DNA of 41,640 nt from Pseudobacteriovorax antillogorgiicola (GTDB taxonomy: Bacteria > Bdellovibrionota_B > Oligoflexia > Oligoflexales > CAIYRB01): positions 1-41,640 of the forward strand of contig CAMAXT010000013.1 of assembly GCA_945862295.1 (NCBI GenBank), read 5' to 3'. The notes beneath the pieces are model-generated. The model saw nothing but the letters and a program-made list of their open reading frames with translations. It was not told the origin of the DNA and did no database searches. The translations under genes were made by a program, and so were the position numbers. Shown here piece after piece: positions 1-8,216 of the stretch. How positions within the stretch are numbered: the stretch's first letter is position 1; each line of letters opens with the position of its first letter.

Positions 1-387
1 ATCTCAATTTGGATGGCCCGCTGAAAAATCTGATTTTACTTCAAAATAGCCGGATTTTAATTCGGATGTAATTCGGGGCAGATCCTTCGCCTGCGGCTCA
101 GGACACGATTTTGCTGAAAAAGGCTTTAGCCTTTTTCAGCAAAATCTAGGTAATCATAGATTTTGCATTCATAGACTAGTGGCATCGACAATGCGTTGGA
201 CGATGCAGCCAAGGTTGCGATTGCGAATAAAACGAGTGGAAACTTCATTATGTGCTCCTGTTGTTGATGGATTGGTCCCCTTTTGCGAGGCCGATCCTAA
301 GAGCAAGGGGCATATTAAAAAAGACATGAGTTTTCACCGGTTGTTTCGATTTAGGAAACAATCGTAAGCAGCGATTACACTTGGAAA
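1..387. other. Stretch without a supported gene
   Basis: I see no credible coding region here. The short open frame near 179-367 has no ribosome binding site and no protein-like composition. The one clear structure is the 40-base hairpin at 107-146, listed separately. The rest may hold the end of a gene lying outside the window. Confidence 0.5.
107..146. repeat. Long perfect hairpin (19-bp arms, 2-nt centre)
   Basis: Bases 107-125 are exactly complementary to 128-146, with only TT between them. The arms begin GATTTTGCTG and end CAGCAAAATC. There is no clear T-tract after it on either strand, so it is not a textbook terminator. It could end an upstream transcript or be a dispersed repeat. Confidence 0.6.
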
Positions 388-969
388 TTAGGGGGCTACC
401 TTCTTGAATGCATTGACCAAGGCTTCGTGAGCCGGGTGCTTGGTGAGGTCGGTAGTCTTTATATGGGTGTTTTGTTCGAGTTTTAGATCGGCACCAGCTT
501 TTTTGAGGACTGTGTATTCGTAAATCAGACCGTCAAACATGTCTTCTGCTATAGGTTTTAGGTCAGAGCCTGCGACTGCTGCTTTCTTAAAGTTTTTGAC
601 GGAGTCTGTATTCGCTTTGATCTCTGCAGGCTTATCGCGGTTAGCTTCGATACGAATGACTTTAATCTTGGACATGTCGCCATTTGCCAAAACCCAAGTT
701 TGGCCGTCGTCACTCCAGCCGCCTTCGCTGAAAAGACCATATGCTTCAGTGAATACTTTGTCGTTTGCGAGTTGGTCGAGCATCATCTTTTGGAAGTTAG
801 CGCCGACTTTAACTGTTAAGAGGATGTCTTTGGAGGGCTTTATTGCGGCCTCGGGTGCTGCGGCACCTTTGGCCAGATCAGACGCTTCCGTGATACAGCC
901 ACAGGCAGTACCAAACATGAAAATCGAGAGAAAAAACAATTTTGTTTTATTAGACATATAAATACTCAT
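388..969 (-). CDS. Predicted exported (lipo)protein, unknown function
   Basis: About 193 residues. The start at 969 makes an ATGA overlap with the stop of the upstream gene, implying translational coupling; an ATG at 957 (MSNKTKLFF) is an alternative that gives a cleaner signal peptide. A hydrophobic stretch (LFFLSIFMFGTACGC) is followed by a low-complexity Ala/Pro linker and a soluble domain. The Cys could be lipidated, but the lipobox is imperfect because -3 is not Leu. I recognise no family. Together with the upstream lipoprotein it forms a two-gene envelope operon. Confidence 0.7.
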   Translation of the reverse strand: MSIYMSNKTKLFFLSIFMFGTACGCITEASDLAKGAAAPEAAIKPSKDILLTVKVGANFQKMMLDQLANDKVFTEAYGLFSEGGWSDDGQTWVLANGDMSKIKVIRIEANRDKPAEIKANTDSVKNFKKAAVAGSDLKPIAEDMFDGLIYEYTVLKKAGADLKLEQNTHIKTTDLTKHPAHEALVNAFKKVAP

Positions 970-1292
970 TCGTTGCCATCGCAAAACTTGATGGATTTAA
1001 CTGTTCTCGGTAGCCCAGAGCTTTCAACACGTAGGTCGACATAACGAAATTTCCGTTCGTAAGCTTTTTCCGCGTACTCCAGTGAGGTCTGAAGACGGCA
1101 GTCTTCTTTCATAGAGGAGCGGTTTCTGGCACATACCGGGATGTAACCTTCATCGGAGCTGCCTTTTAGTTTTGGCTCGGGCTCTAGGACCCAATCACAA
1201 CTTTTCTTACCATCAGGGTCACAGGCCAGATTAAGAAAACAGGATCCAGCAAAGATGAGAAGGAACATTGGCTTTTTTAATTGGAGGGTCAT
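966..1292 (-). CDS. Small predicted lipoprotein
   Basis: A 108-residue protein with a basic N-terminus, a hydrophobic core and a good lipobox (LNLAC, Cys24), so it is probably anchored to a membrane on the periplasmic side. The mature part is short and holds several further cysteines (CDW, CAR, CRL, FCD), suggesting disulphide bonds. It is the first gene of a pair with the downstream exported protein, overlapping it by 4 bases. No family is recognised. Confidence 0.75.
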   Translation of the reverse strand: MTLQLKKPMFLLIFAGSCFLNLACDPDGKKSCDWVLEPEPKLKGSSDEGYIPVCARNRSSMKEDCRLQTSLEYAEKAYERKFRYVDLRVESSGLPRTVKSIKFCDGNE

Positions 1293-1393
1293 GGTTTGCC
1301 TGTATTAAAGTCCGAGTACCGCTCTATATAAATTCCTGCCAATATACTATGATGCCTGACATATTGAAGAATCGGAACAAAAAAAGGTAGACC

Positions 1394-2404
1394 ATGTCCT
1401 GGATCATTGCAGACGAGATTGACCGTTTCAATAGCTTTCCCAAAAAGGTTGCATCACATCTAGCGGTTGAGGCTGTTTGCGAGCATGGCTTTGTCGTCAA
1501 GCCGCGCACGTCTGGGACGAGACTAGCAACAAACAAAAAGTTTGGTCTGACAATTTTGGGTTTAACGCACGGTAATGAATACGCCGGAGTGGCGGTCCTC
1601 AATAACGTTTTAGCGCTGATAAATAGCGGTGTCGTAAAACTGGAGATCCCAGTTGTTTTTGTTCTGGGAAATCCTTGGGCTGCACTTGAGAACAAACGCT
1701 TTCTTGATCGCGACCTCAACCGAAGTTTTTGCCGCGTGGAAAACGCTCTGCGTGAAGAAAAGCGTGCGGATGTTTTAGAGGGTGTTTTAAAAGACACTTC
1801 GTTTCTGGTCGATTTTCACCAGGTTTCTCGACCGTCGGATCGCCCATTTTTTATCTTTCCTTACACGAAGGCGTCCTACGGGTTCGCACGTGAGATTTTC
1901 CCAGCAATGACCATGGTTACGCACTGGGGCGATTCATTTTCATCGGAAGGCATGTGTACCGATGAATTTGTAAACCTTGAAGGCGGCACCGGAATCTCGA
2001 TCGAGCTAGGCCAGAATGGTTTTGATGTCTATCAGGTTGCTGCCGGAACTGAATCGGCTGTTAAAGCAATTTATACAGCGAACCGTGCCCTGAAAGGGGA
2101 GGTTTTGGACGCCTTTAGTCTTGGGTCCTCTGCTAATAGGGGCGAGCTCTATTCCTGGGCTGAGATTATTAAATGGCCTGACGCTGGCATTGTCGACTTG
2201 AAAGAGGGCTGGATAAACTTCGGTGCAGTTAAGGCTGGAGAAGCCCTAGGTACGATTGATGGTCGTCTTATCAATGTACGTGCGGGTGGTCGCATTCTTT
2301 TCCCTAAATACTTGACCCACGAGCAACAATTGCAGCTAACCACCCGTCCGACCGAGCTATGCCGAATTATGAAGCCGATCGCCGTTTCTGATCTTCCATC
2401 TTAA
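1394..2404 (+). CDS. Succinylglutamate desuccinylase/aspartoacylase-family zinc hydrolase
   Basis: A 336-residue M14-like zinc hydrolase. Visible motifs are HGNE (His59, Glu62) and DFH (His142), the usual zinc ligands, plus DLNRSF near 107-112, typical of AstE/AspA substrate binding. Family members cleave N-acyl amino acids such as N-acetylaspartate or N-succinylglutamate in the cytoplasm. There is no signal peptide. The start has an AAAGG-type ribosome binding site. No arginine succinyltransferase pathway genes are nearby, so the substrate cannot be assigned. A strong terminator follows. Confidence 0.85.
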   Translation: MSWIIADEIDRFNSFPKKVASHLAVEAVCEHGFVVKPRTSGTRLATNKKFGLTILGLTHGNEYAGVAVLNNVLALINSGVVKLEIPVVFVLGNPWAALENKRFLDRDLNRSFCRVENALREEKRADVLEGVLKDTSFLVDFHQVSRPSDRPFFIFPYTKASYGFAREIFPAMTMVTHWGDSFSSEGMCTDEFVNLEGGTGISIELGQNGFDVYQVAAGTESAVKAIYTANRALKGEVLDAFSLGSSANRGELYSWAEIIKWPDAGIVDLKEGWINFGAVKAGEALGTIDGRLINVRAGGRILFPKYLTHEQQLQLTTRPTELCRIMKPIAVSDLPS

Positions 2405-2422
2405 ATTTTGGTCATAAAAAAT

Positions 2423-2463
2423 CACCCAAAGAAAACTAATGTTCTATGGGTGTATTTTTTTAT
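2423..2463. terminator. Bidirectional rho-independent terminator
   Basis: CACCCA (2423-2428) pairs with TGGGTG (2447-2452), with inner pairs AGAA/TTCT. A T-run follows on the plus strand, and on the minus strand the hairpin is followed by ATTTTTT. It therefore can end both the hydrolase gene and the convergent peptide/kinase cassette. Confidence 0.8.
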
Positions 2464-2484
2464 TTAGTTTTAAAAACCGAAGTC

Positions 2485-2604
2485 TTAGATGTCGGCTCGG
2501 CGTTCACAACCGAATGGCTTGTCGCCATCTGGCTTCTTAGCACGTGCCGGGCTGTTCACAACTTTAGCCTTGAGTTTGTTTGACTTCTTAGCAACTGGTT
2601 TCAT
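2485..2604 (-). CDS. 39-residue Lys-rich peptide, candidate radical-SAM-modified precursor
   Basis: An open frame of 39 codons encodes a peptide beginning MKPVAKKSNK and ending FGCERRADI. A near-perfect AGGAGGT (2617-2611) sits 6 bases before the ATG, much stronger than at most genes here. The N-terminal half is Lys-rich; the tail holds a single Cys33 among Asp26, Asp28, Glu34 and Asp38. It lies downstream, on the same strand, of two CHASE2 kinases and a radical SAM/SPASM enzyme, and appears to have its own promoter. A leader-plus-core precursor with a Cys-to-carboxylate-residue crosslink is my inference. It could instead be an unrelated small basic protein. Confidence 0.6.
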   Translation of the reverse strand: MKPVAKKSNKLKAKVVNSPARAKKPDGDKPFGCERRADI

Positions 2605-2628
2605 AAGTAAACCTCCTACCCGCAAAGC

Positions 2629-2666
2629 GGTATCATTTTGATACCATATTTATTGAAGCAGATCAA
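2629..2666 (-). promoter_or_regulatory. Candidate promoter with overlapping operator for the peptide gene
   Basis: On the minus strand TTGATC (2666-2661) and TATCAA (2643-2638) are separated by 17 bases, a plausible -35/-10 pair. The -10 is overlapped by an inverted repeat, GGTATC-N5-GATACC (2645-2629). A small CCGC-AAA-GCGG palindrome (2620-2630) follows directly before the ribosome binding site. This would give the peptide independent, repressible transcription. Matches are imperfect. Confidence 0.4.
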
Positions 2667-2767
2667 TAAAAATCAGCCTATTATTTAATCAGTACTAGTA
2701 ATTTCATGGTGTTAAGGATCTCTGGACTCACACCCTGCAATATAACTTTGCAAATGCCTTGCCACTT

Positions 2768-4741
2768 CTATGCACTCGGACTGTAGATAGTAATGGTTAG
2801 TGTCTGGCGTTCATCATCCTCGGTGATAGCAACCTGGCCGCGGTAATGATTGACTAGCAAAGTTCCGAGTCCAGCAAGAATCTCGTCGATGAATTTATCT
2901 CCTTGGAGCTTTTTCAGCGGTAAGCGCTTTTCTGGGTCGCTTAGAATCGCGGCTGCTTGGAGGCTGATGCGGCTATCCGCGCATTTGAATTCAAAGACCA
3001 ACCCGTGCTCGGATTTATTGGTTTCAACGTAACGCATAGTGGCATGGACGTGTGCAGAGTGATCGCTAGAGCGAAACAGAGCTGCCATCGAAGACATCGT
3101 CGCGGACAACGCTCTAACGTCAAAGAGCATCGGTTGAAACAAAACTTCATCGTCGGCTTCATGAAGTAGTTTCGCAGTTACATTAACGCCGAGGCGTCTG
3201 AGTGAAGAGGTGTTCGATTCTAAAACATCGATAAACAAATTTCGAAGCGGTCGCGACGTGTCGTTGATAGATTTCTCTTCAATCGCAGAACCAACTAAAA
3301 CGCCTCTGATAGCGTATTCTAAAAGCCCCACCTGAGTATCTGCCGTGAAAGCTAACTTCCTGGCAGCCTCTGGTTGATCATTCATACTGGTCTTCAAGAT
3401 CCCCAGCATCCCCTGCATCTTTGCGACGGGTGTGTTGAGATTGTGACTGAAGAGCGAGATGAAATTGCTTTTTAGATCGGCAATTTTTGAATGATAGTGA
3501 CTCTGTGTTTCCAGACGCCATCTCTGGTATGAAGTGAATGAGAGACGAAGCATCCCGGCTGTAATCAGGATGGTCACACCGAAATAATAAGCGTCAAAAA
3601 GTGGAACATATATTTGTAAATTGCGTAACGCCCAGGCGTTTACTGAGGGCCCAGCGATTCCAAAGACGATAAACATACCGAGAGCGTGGATGCCGCCAAA
3701 GTAGAGCATCACTAGTAAAACCAAAATGCTGTAAGCGATCGTCGTAGCCCAAATAATCTTATTTGATGGAACGGAAATCATTCCCTGGTCGAGATACATT
3801 TGAGCAATCTGTGCCCAAAAGACATGCATTGGCGTCCCGCTAAACCTAGGATCAGATGTCACAGGATCATGAATAGTGCTGACCATAAGGGGAAACGTGT
3901 GTTGTGACGATGGCGATAAAACGTTGCGGTAATCAACCCCGATAAACACGGCTTCATAACCGCTTAGCGTTGCGGGATCGCGGGCAAGTAGTTCGGTGAA
4001 GCTCACCGACTCGATATCTTTCCGTGGGCTGATATTTAAAATATAACGCGGCGAATTGCTAGAAAGTTCCATGCTAACCCAGGATGGAGTAACATCTTCT
4101 TTTTGCTCATTTTCACCAAGTACATTGATCACGGATTGAACAATCCAGTCGCCCCATTTTTTATTGTAGACACATTCGATCTGTATTTCAGAGACTTCAT
4201 CGCATGGACCAGAGTCGAGCATGGTTGCGATCTTGCTAAAATCCGCAGGCATGGACCCAATGTGATCTGGGTGCATTCCAAAGAAAATGTTGGTGTTGCG
4301 GGATTTCTGTTTCAAAGTCTCAGTCAGAGGCAGCATATAGACTTCGTCAAAAAGATGAGCTTCGGTATCCCAATTGACGAAGACATTACGCACGTCGGAG
4401 TCTGCAAGCCGACGGATTATTTTAGCGTAGGCACCAGCGTTGACGTCCGGCACCATCCCGCCAGGAGCCCTACCAAACATGTTGATTTCAAATGGACTGA
4501 CATTAATCACTAAAACTTTGCCTGTCGTTTCAGTGTTGCGAGGGCCGGAAAGGCGCATGCTGTGAATCAAAAGTTGCTTCTCAGCGATACGTGAAATACG
4601 TGACTGCGGCTCACCCGCATAGATGATGTAGGTGAGTGAACCGAAAAGAAACAAGATCAAAGTGATGGGATAAACAACGTCAAACCACCAGAGCTTTTCC
4701 CTAAAGTGCAATATTTTGTTTTTTAAATCCCTGTGTTTCAC
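2768..4741 (-). CDS. CHASE2 sensor with intact H-box but degenerate ATPase domain
   Basis: A 657-residue membrane sensor. There is a membrane helix near 22-42, a periplasmic CHASE2-type domain to about 320, then three membrane helices (about 328-348, 352-370, 380-400). The dimerization helix carries a good H-box, FSHNLNTPVAKM, with His433. The C-terminal region keeps the length and a G2-like GLGTLLVNHYRG (624-634). It has no N-box asparagines, and a DxGxG motif is replaced by CADSRIS (587-593). It should therefore be able to receive but not to make phosphate. It lies 17 bases downstream of a second CHASE2 kinase that has the opposite defect. Confidence 0.85.
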   Translation of the reverse strand: MKHRDLKNKILHFREKLWWFDVVYPITLILFLFGSLTYIIYAGEPQSRISRIAEKQLLIHSMRLSGPRNTETTGKVLVINVSPFEINMFGRAPGGMVPDVNAGAYAKIIRRLADSDVRNVFVNWDTEAHLFDEVYMLPLTETLKQKSRNTNIFFGMHPDHIGSMPADFSKIATMLDSGPCDEVSEIQIECVYNKKWGDWIVQSVINVLGENEQKEDVTPSWVSMELSSNSPRYILNISPRKDIESVSFTELLARDPATLSGYEAVFIGVDYRNVLSPSSQHTFPLMVSTIHDPVTSDPRFSGTPMHVFWAQIAQMYLDQGMISVPSNKIIWATTIAYSILVLLVMLYFGGIHALGMFIVFGIAGPSVNAWALRNLQIYVPLFDAYYFGVTILITAGMLRLSFTSYQRWRLETQSHYHSKIADLKSNFISLFSHNLNTPVAKMQGMLGILKTSMNDQPEAARKLAFTADTQVGLLEYAIRGVLVGSAIEEKSINDTSRPLRNLFIDVLESNTSSLRRLGVNVTAKLLHEADDEVLFQPMLFDVRALSATMSSMAALFRSSDHSAHVHATMRYVETNKSEHGLVFEFKCADSRISLQAAAILSDPEKRLPLKKLQGDKFIDEILAGLGTLLVNHYRGQVAITEDDERQTLTITIYSPSA

Positions 4742-4758
4742 TTTTAGGAGAACTCTTT

Positions 4759-6618
4759 TTACTGCGCGCGTTTCATAATGAGACTAAATTCCGCACCCGA
4801 TCCGTGCTCAGATGCCACTTTCAGCTCTGCTCCGACAATGCCGGAAAAATATCTAGAAAGATAAAGCCCGAGTCCGTGACCCTTTACTTTATAGACCCTG
4901 TCGTCCTTAATCCTATAGAACTTCTCAAAAATTTTTTCCTGAAATTCAGGGGCGATTCCTGGTCCGTTATCTTTAACAACAAATATAGTCGTGTTCTTAT
5001 TGTTGACGACTGAGAGGTTGACGGTGCTGAGTTCAGGGGAATATTTCACAGCATTTGAAATTAGATTGTAAATAATCTGACGGAGTAGGGTTTGGTCTGA
5101 AAGGACCATCTCCGACTTGTTTGCTTTGATTTCAATTGCGACCTTTTGTTCGAAACACCTAGTATCGAACTGCTTCACAACCTTATCGATCTCGTCTCGT
5201 AGGTTGACAGCCTGGAGGTTAGGTGTTTTTAGATGATGCTCCTGCAAGGCAGCAAACTGACGGATGCCCACTAAGTAATCGCTGAGTTCGTTGTTGCTCT
5301 CAACGGCTCTTAGGTATGCAGTTTGCGGCGTTCCAGTTGTACTTGTCATAAAACTTAGTCCATCAAGGGCTTCTTTGGTCTTTGTATTTAGCGAGCCGAG
5401 TTCATCTGTAAATCGGTTAAGAAACCGGTCTTCGATTTTTGCTAGTTCGGCGTCGGTTACAATTTTTGCTTCCTGTTCGAGGCGCAGGAGTGCTTCTAGA
5501 CGTAGCCGCCACATGGCACCAGCAATGGTTGCCATAGAGGAAAGAAGCAAACAATCCGCGAGAGGCACGCTGATCGCAAACGTCTTAAATATAAATGCAT
5601 GAGCTAAGAGTAGGAGGGACCAGGTGCCGATGAACAGAATGCTGGCGAAACCAATACTCAAACGCCAAATGATAAAACCAAATACGACAAGAATGGCGCT
5701 TTGAAGGATATTTACGAAGCCAGGTGGGCTGGAAAGCCAGTTGCCGTTTATTAGGTTTGAAGTGACGATCGCGGTTATCTCGGTAACTGGCATTGATTTC
5801 TCAACGTCACTGCCGTCTTCTTGCCAGGGAGAGTTTGCGTGTGATGATTCGCGGTCGAGTGAATTCCACTGGTGATAGGTCGAATATCCGACGAACACAA
5901 TTTTATTGTTAAAGAAGTCGCCTGCGCGTCCCTCGATAACGTCTTGAGCTTCGATATCGCGGATAGTGTCGCGGTGATAGTTGATCTGAATCTTCTTCTC
6001 GTTTTTTTCGGGATCAGTTGGAATTGCGAGAACTTTTTCTGGCGCAATCTTGACTGCTAGAGACCAGGGTAGAAAAGGTAATTCATTTTTTTGCCATATT
6101 GTATAACTACGAACGACTTCGCGGCGATAGTCTCTTAGAATATCGGCTTTGAACACGGGTACTGATTCAGGTTTGAATGCGTCTGGAAATACAGAGCGGC
6201 CTTTGCCCTGAAGAGTCAATCCGAATGTACCAAAAACTATTCTTGGGTCTGATTCGGAAAGCTCTACAAGAGAGGCCAACTCTTCGTCGGTATAGGGATT
6301 GGCCTGAGGCAAAAGCAAAACAGCGATTTTTTTGGCGCTGGTCGCTTGTAATTTTTGAATGAGGTTTTTCAGAGTTCCGTAGGACACTCGGCCCTTTTCT
6401 TGACCGGGACCGGGACTTTCAGCAATGGTTCGCGGCCCGATGGACACGGTAACAATCCTTGGTTCTGCAGAAAACCCCAGGGCTAAGCGTGTCCGTATAT
6501 CATAGAGCTTATTTTCGACGCGTTCCCGCATTGGTGAAGCGTAGAACGTATAGATAAACATAGCCCCAATGAGGCTCGCGAAGAATGCGAAAACTATATT
6601 GGAAATTCTATTTGTCAA
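4759..6618 (-). CDS. CHASE2 sensor with intact ATPase but no phospho-histidine
   Basis: A 619-residue sensor with an N-terminal membrane helix (about 8-26), a CHASE2-type extracytoplasmic domain and three membrane helices (about 302-370). The ATPase domain is complete: N-box YNLISNAVKYS (Asn518, Asn522), G1 DNGPGI (550-555), F-box FEKF (564-567) and G2 GHGLGLYL (580-587). At the H-box position the sequence reads FTDELGSLNTK, with Asp405 where His is expected and no TP following. It should bind and hydrolyse ATP but cannot autophosphorylate on the usual His. It overlaps the radical SAM gene by 4 bases and precedes the partner sensor. Confidence 0.87.
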   Translation of the reverse strand: MTNRISNIVFAFFASLIGAMFIYTFYASPMRERVENKLYDIRTRLALGFSAEPRIVTVSIGPRTIAESPGPGQEKGRVSYGTLKNLIQKLQATSAKKIAVLLLPQANPYTDEELASLVELSESDPRIVFGTFGLTLQGKGRSVFPDAFKPESVPVFKADILRDYRREVVRSYTIWQKNELPFLPWSLAVKIAPEKVLAIPTDPEKNEKKIQINYHRDTIRDIEAQDVIEGRAGDFFNNKIVFVGYSTYHQWNSLDRESSHANSPWQEDGSDVEKSMPVTEITAIVTSNLINGNWLSSPPGFVNILQSAILVVFGFIIWRLSIGFASILFIGTWSLLLLAHAFIFKTFAISVPLADCLLLSSMATIAGAMWRLRLEALLRLEQEAKIVTDAELAKIEDRFLNRFTDELGSLNTKTKEALDGLSFMTSTTGTPQTAYLRAVESNNELSDYLVGIRQFAALQEHHLKTPNLQAVNLRDEIDKVVKQFDTRCFEQKVAIEIKANKSEMVLSDQTLLRQIIYNLISNAVKYSPELSTVNLSVVNNKNTTIFVVKDNGPGIAPEFQEKIFEKFYRIKDDRVYKVKGHGLGLYLSRYFSGIVGAELKVASEHGSGAEFSLIMKRAQ

Positions 6619-7931
6619 CCGAGCGCCTCAATAAGATGAGGGGCTTTTTGTTGAAGTAGAGTATAGATCCGCATGGCTTGTTTTATCTCGATCGACTGCA
6701 AGCGGCAGTACATCGGATCGATGTCGTAGATACTATTATTTTTCGCTTTGTGCTCATGCATGCAGCCTCCAGCACACCATTCACGCATCCAGCAGCTGCG
6801 GCACGGGTCCTTCTTTGCTTGGCGAAACTCAATCATGTCGGTAACACGCTGCTCATCAAGGCCAGCTTTAATGTTCCCGAAAGATTCATCTTCGTCTTCG
6901 TTCAGGCGGTGGCAGAGATAGAAATTGCCGGTCGCGCTGACGGTAAGATAATTAATTCCTGCTCCGCATGCGTAGACGCCTGTTTTTCCAGAGTGGATCA
7001 GCTTCATCATTTTTACTGTATTTTCAAAGCGGAAGATATCTTCCCACTTTTCTGAAGCGATGAAACGGTTGATGACTCGGTCATAGACTGCTCCCAGAGC
7101 ATCGATGTCTTCTTTTTCGAAACACATGGGCTTGGCCGGAGTCGCGTGATGGGAAACGTACATTTTGAAATTGTATGCATTTAGCGTAGCAACCATTGCT
7201 TCTTCTAGAACGACAAGATTCTCTCTTGAGATCGTTGTGCGAAGGCGAAAATCCTTGAGGGTGCCAAGTTGCTCGCTGAACTTATTTAACTTCTTCTCGA
7301 CCATGGTTTCAGAGTTGCTAACTAGGTCTTTATTCAGGCGTTGACGAGCATGGAGTCCTTTGCCGTCATACGAAACGGTGATACCGAATCTTTTGCTTTT
7401 AAGCCAAGCCATCCGCTCGTCGGTTAACAGCGTCGCGTTTGTTGTCATCGAGTAGGAAAACTTGCATGTTTGGTGCGGTTCCTCGCACCAATCGACAAGT
7501 TGTTTCATAACAGAGAAATTTAACATCGGCTCACCGCCGAAGAAGATTATATGAAACCATTTGCGGCCTTTAGAGAACATTTCGACAGAGGCCTTCGCGG
7601 TTTCAATCGACATCATGGCTTTGTTGCCGTAGTCACCTTCGCCGGCAAAGCAGTAGGTGCAACGTAGATTGCATCCTTGCGCCATATTCAATGAGATCGC
7701 ACCGATGTCTTTTTTGATCTCTTTCTTTACTGGAATCGGAAAGTCTGTGGCAAGTTCGGCCAAAAAATTTTCGACTTCACTATCTAACTCTTGCTCTGAG
7801 ATATGTTCATGAATCTCTTTGGTGACTTCCAAAAGATGAGAACTTAAGACGTGTAAAGCAAAATACCCGTGCTCAAAAGCGAAGGATTTCCATCCTTTGG
7901 GTATTTTGGCCATTGTTTGTTCAACTGTCAT
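6615..7931 (-). CDS. Radical SAM/SPASM peptide-modifying enzyme
   Basis: A 438-residue enzyme. The N-terminal 80 residues resemble the extension seen in SCIFF and QhpD-type maturases. The radical SAM cluster motif is CNLRCTYC (Cys87, Cys91, Cys94), followed by FAGEGDYG and GGEP (132-135). The C-terminal SPASM domain has the full set: Cys322, GxxxxC ending at Cys340, CX2CX5CX3C (377, 380, 386, 390) and Cys409. Such enzymes install thioether or other crosslinks on ribosomal peptides or on partner proteins. It is the first gene of the cassette and overlaps the next CHASE2 gene by 4 bases. No quinohemoprotein amine dehydrogenase genes are in the window. Confidence 0.9.
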   Translation of the reverse strand: MTVEQTMAKIPKGWKSFAFEHGYFALHVLSSHLLEVTKEIHEHISEQELDSEVENFLAELATDFPIPVKKEIKKDIGAISLNMAQGCNLRCTYCFAGEGDYGNKAMMSIETAKASVEMFSKGRKWFHIIFFGGEPMLNFSVMKQLVDWCEEPHQTCKFSYSMTTNATLLTDERMAWLKSKRFGITVSYDGKGLHARQRLNKDLVSNSETMVEKKLNKFSEQLGTLKDFRLRTTISRENLVVLEEAMVATLNAYNFKMYVSHHATPAKPMCFEKEDIDALGAVYDRVINRFIASEKWEDIFRFENTVKMMKLIHSGKTGVYACGAGINYLTVSATGNFYLCHRLNEDEDESFGNIKAGLDEQRVTDMIEFRQAKKDPCRSCWMREWCAGGCMHEHKAKNNSIYDIDPMYCRLQSIEIKQAMRIYTLLQQKAPHLIEALG

Positions 7932-8216
7932 AAGTATACCAGCCCATCATTTAGGGTGATCTCTTTAGATCCGCATCATATTACCTCTAACCTACGGAAA
8001 CCTAGAATAAAAGTATTCTGAGTGGCGAATAGAGTTAAAGGGGAGCATTGGGCTCCTGCGCGTAACACTAAGCAAGTTTGAGTCCATACTTCAAGATTGA
8101 GATCAGAATCGGAAGGGTTGCAGGCGGTGCGTGATAACTGTTGATAAGTATTGGCATTTTGAAATACTATGATCATCATAATCTTCGACTCCAAAACTGT
8201 GGCAGGAGCAGCGTCA
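7932..8216. other. Divergent intergenic region
   Basis: It separates the divergent radical SAM operon and the secreted-protein gene, so it should hold both promoters. I could not pick out convincing -35/-10 boxes. No coding region is supported here. Confidence 0.4.

Noticed and set aside
179-367. Short plus-strand frame near the window start
   Set aside because: No ribosome binding site, no protein-like composition.
1324-1797. Minus-strand frame of 157 codons over the zinc hydrolase gene
   Set aside because: It is Arg/Ser-rich, has no recognisable family and lies opposite a gene with clear catalytic motifs.
4103-4513. Plus-strand frame inside the CHASE2 gene
   Set aside because: It is antisense to a conserved domain and lacks a start signal.
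6615-7931. Assigning the radical SAM enzyme as QhpD (quinohemoprotein amine dehydrogenase maturation)
   Set aside because: The architecture is similar, but no amine dehydrogenase subunit genes are in the window, so the specific name is not supported.
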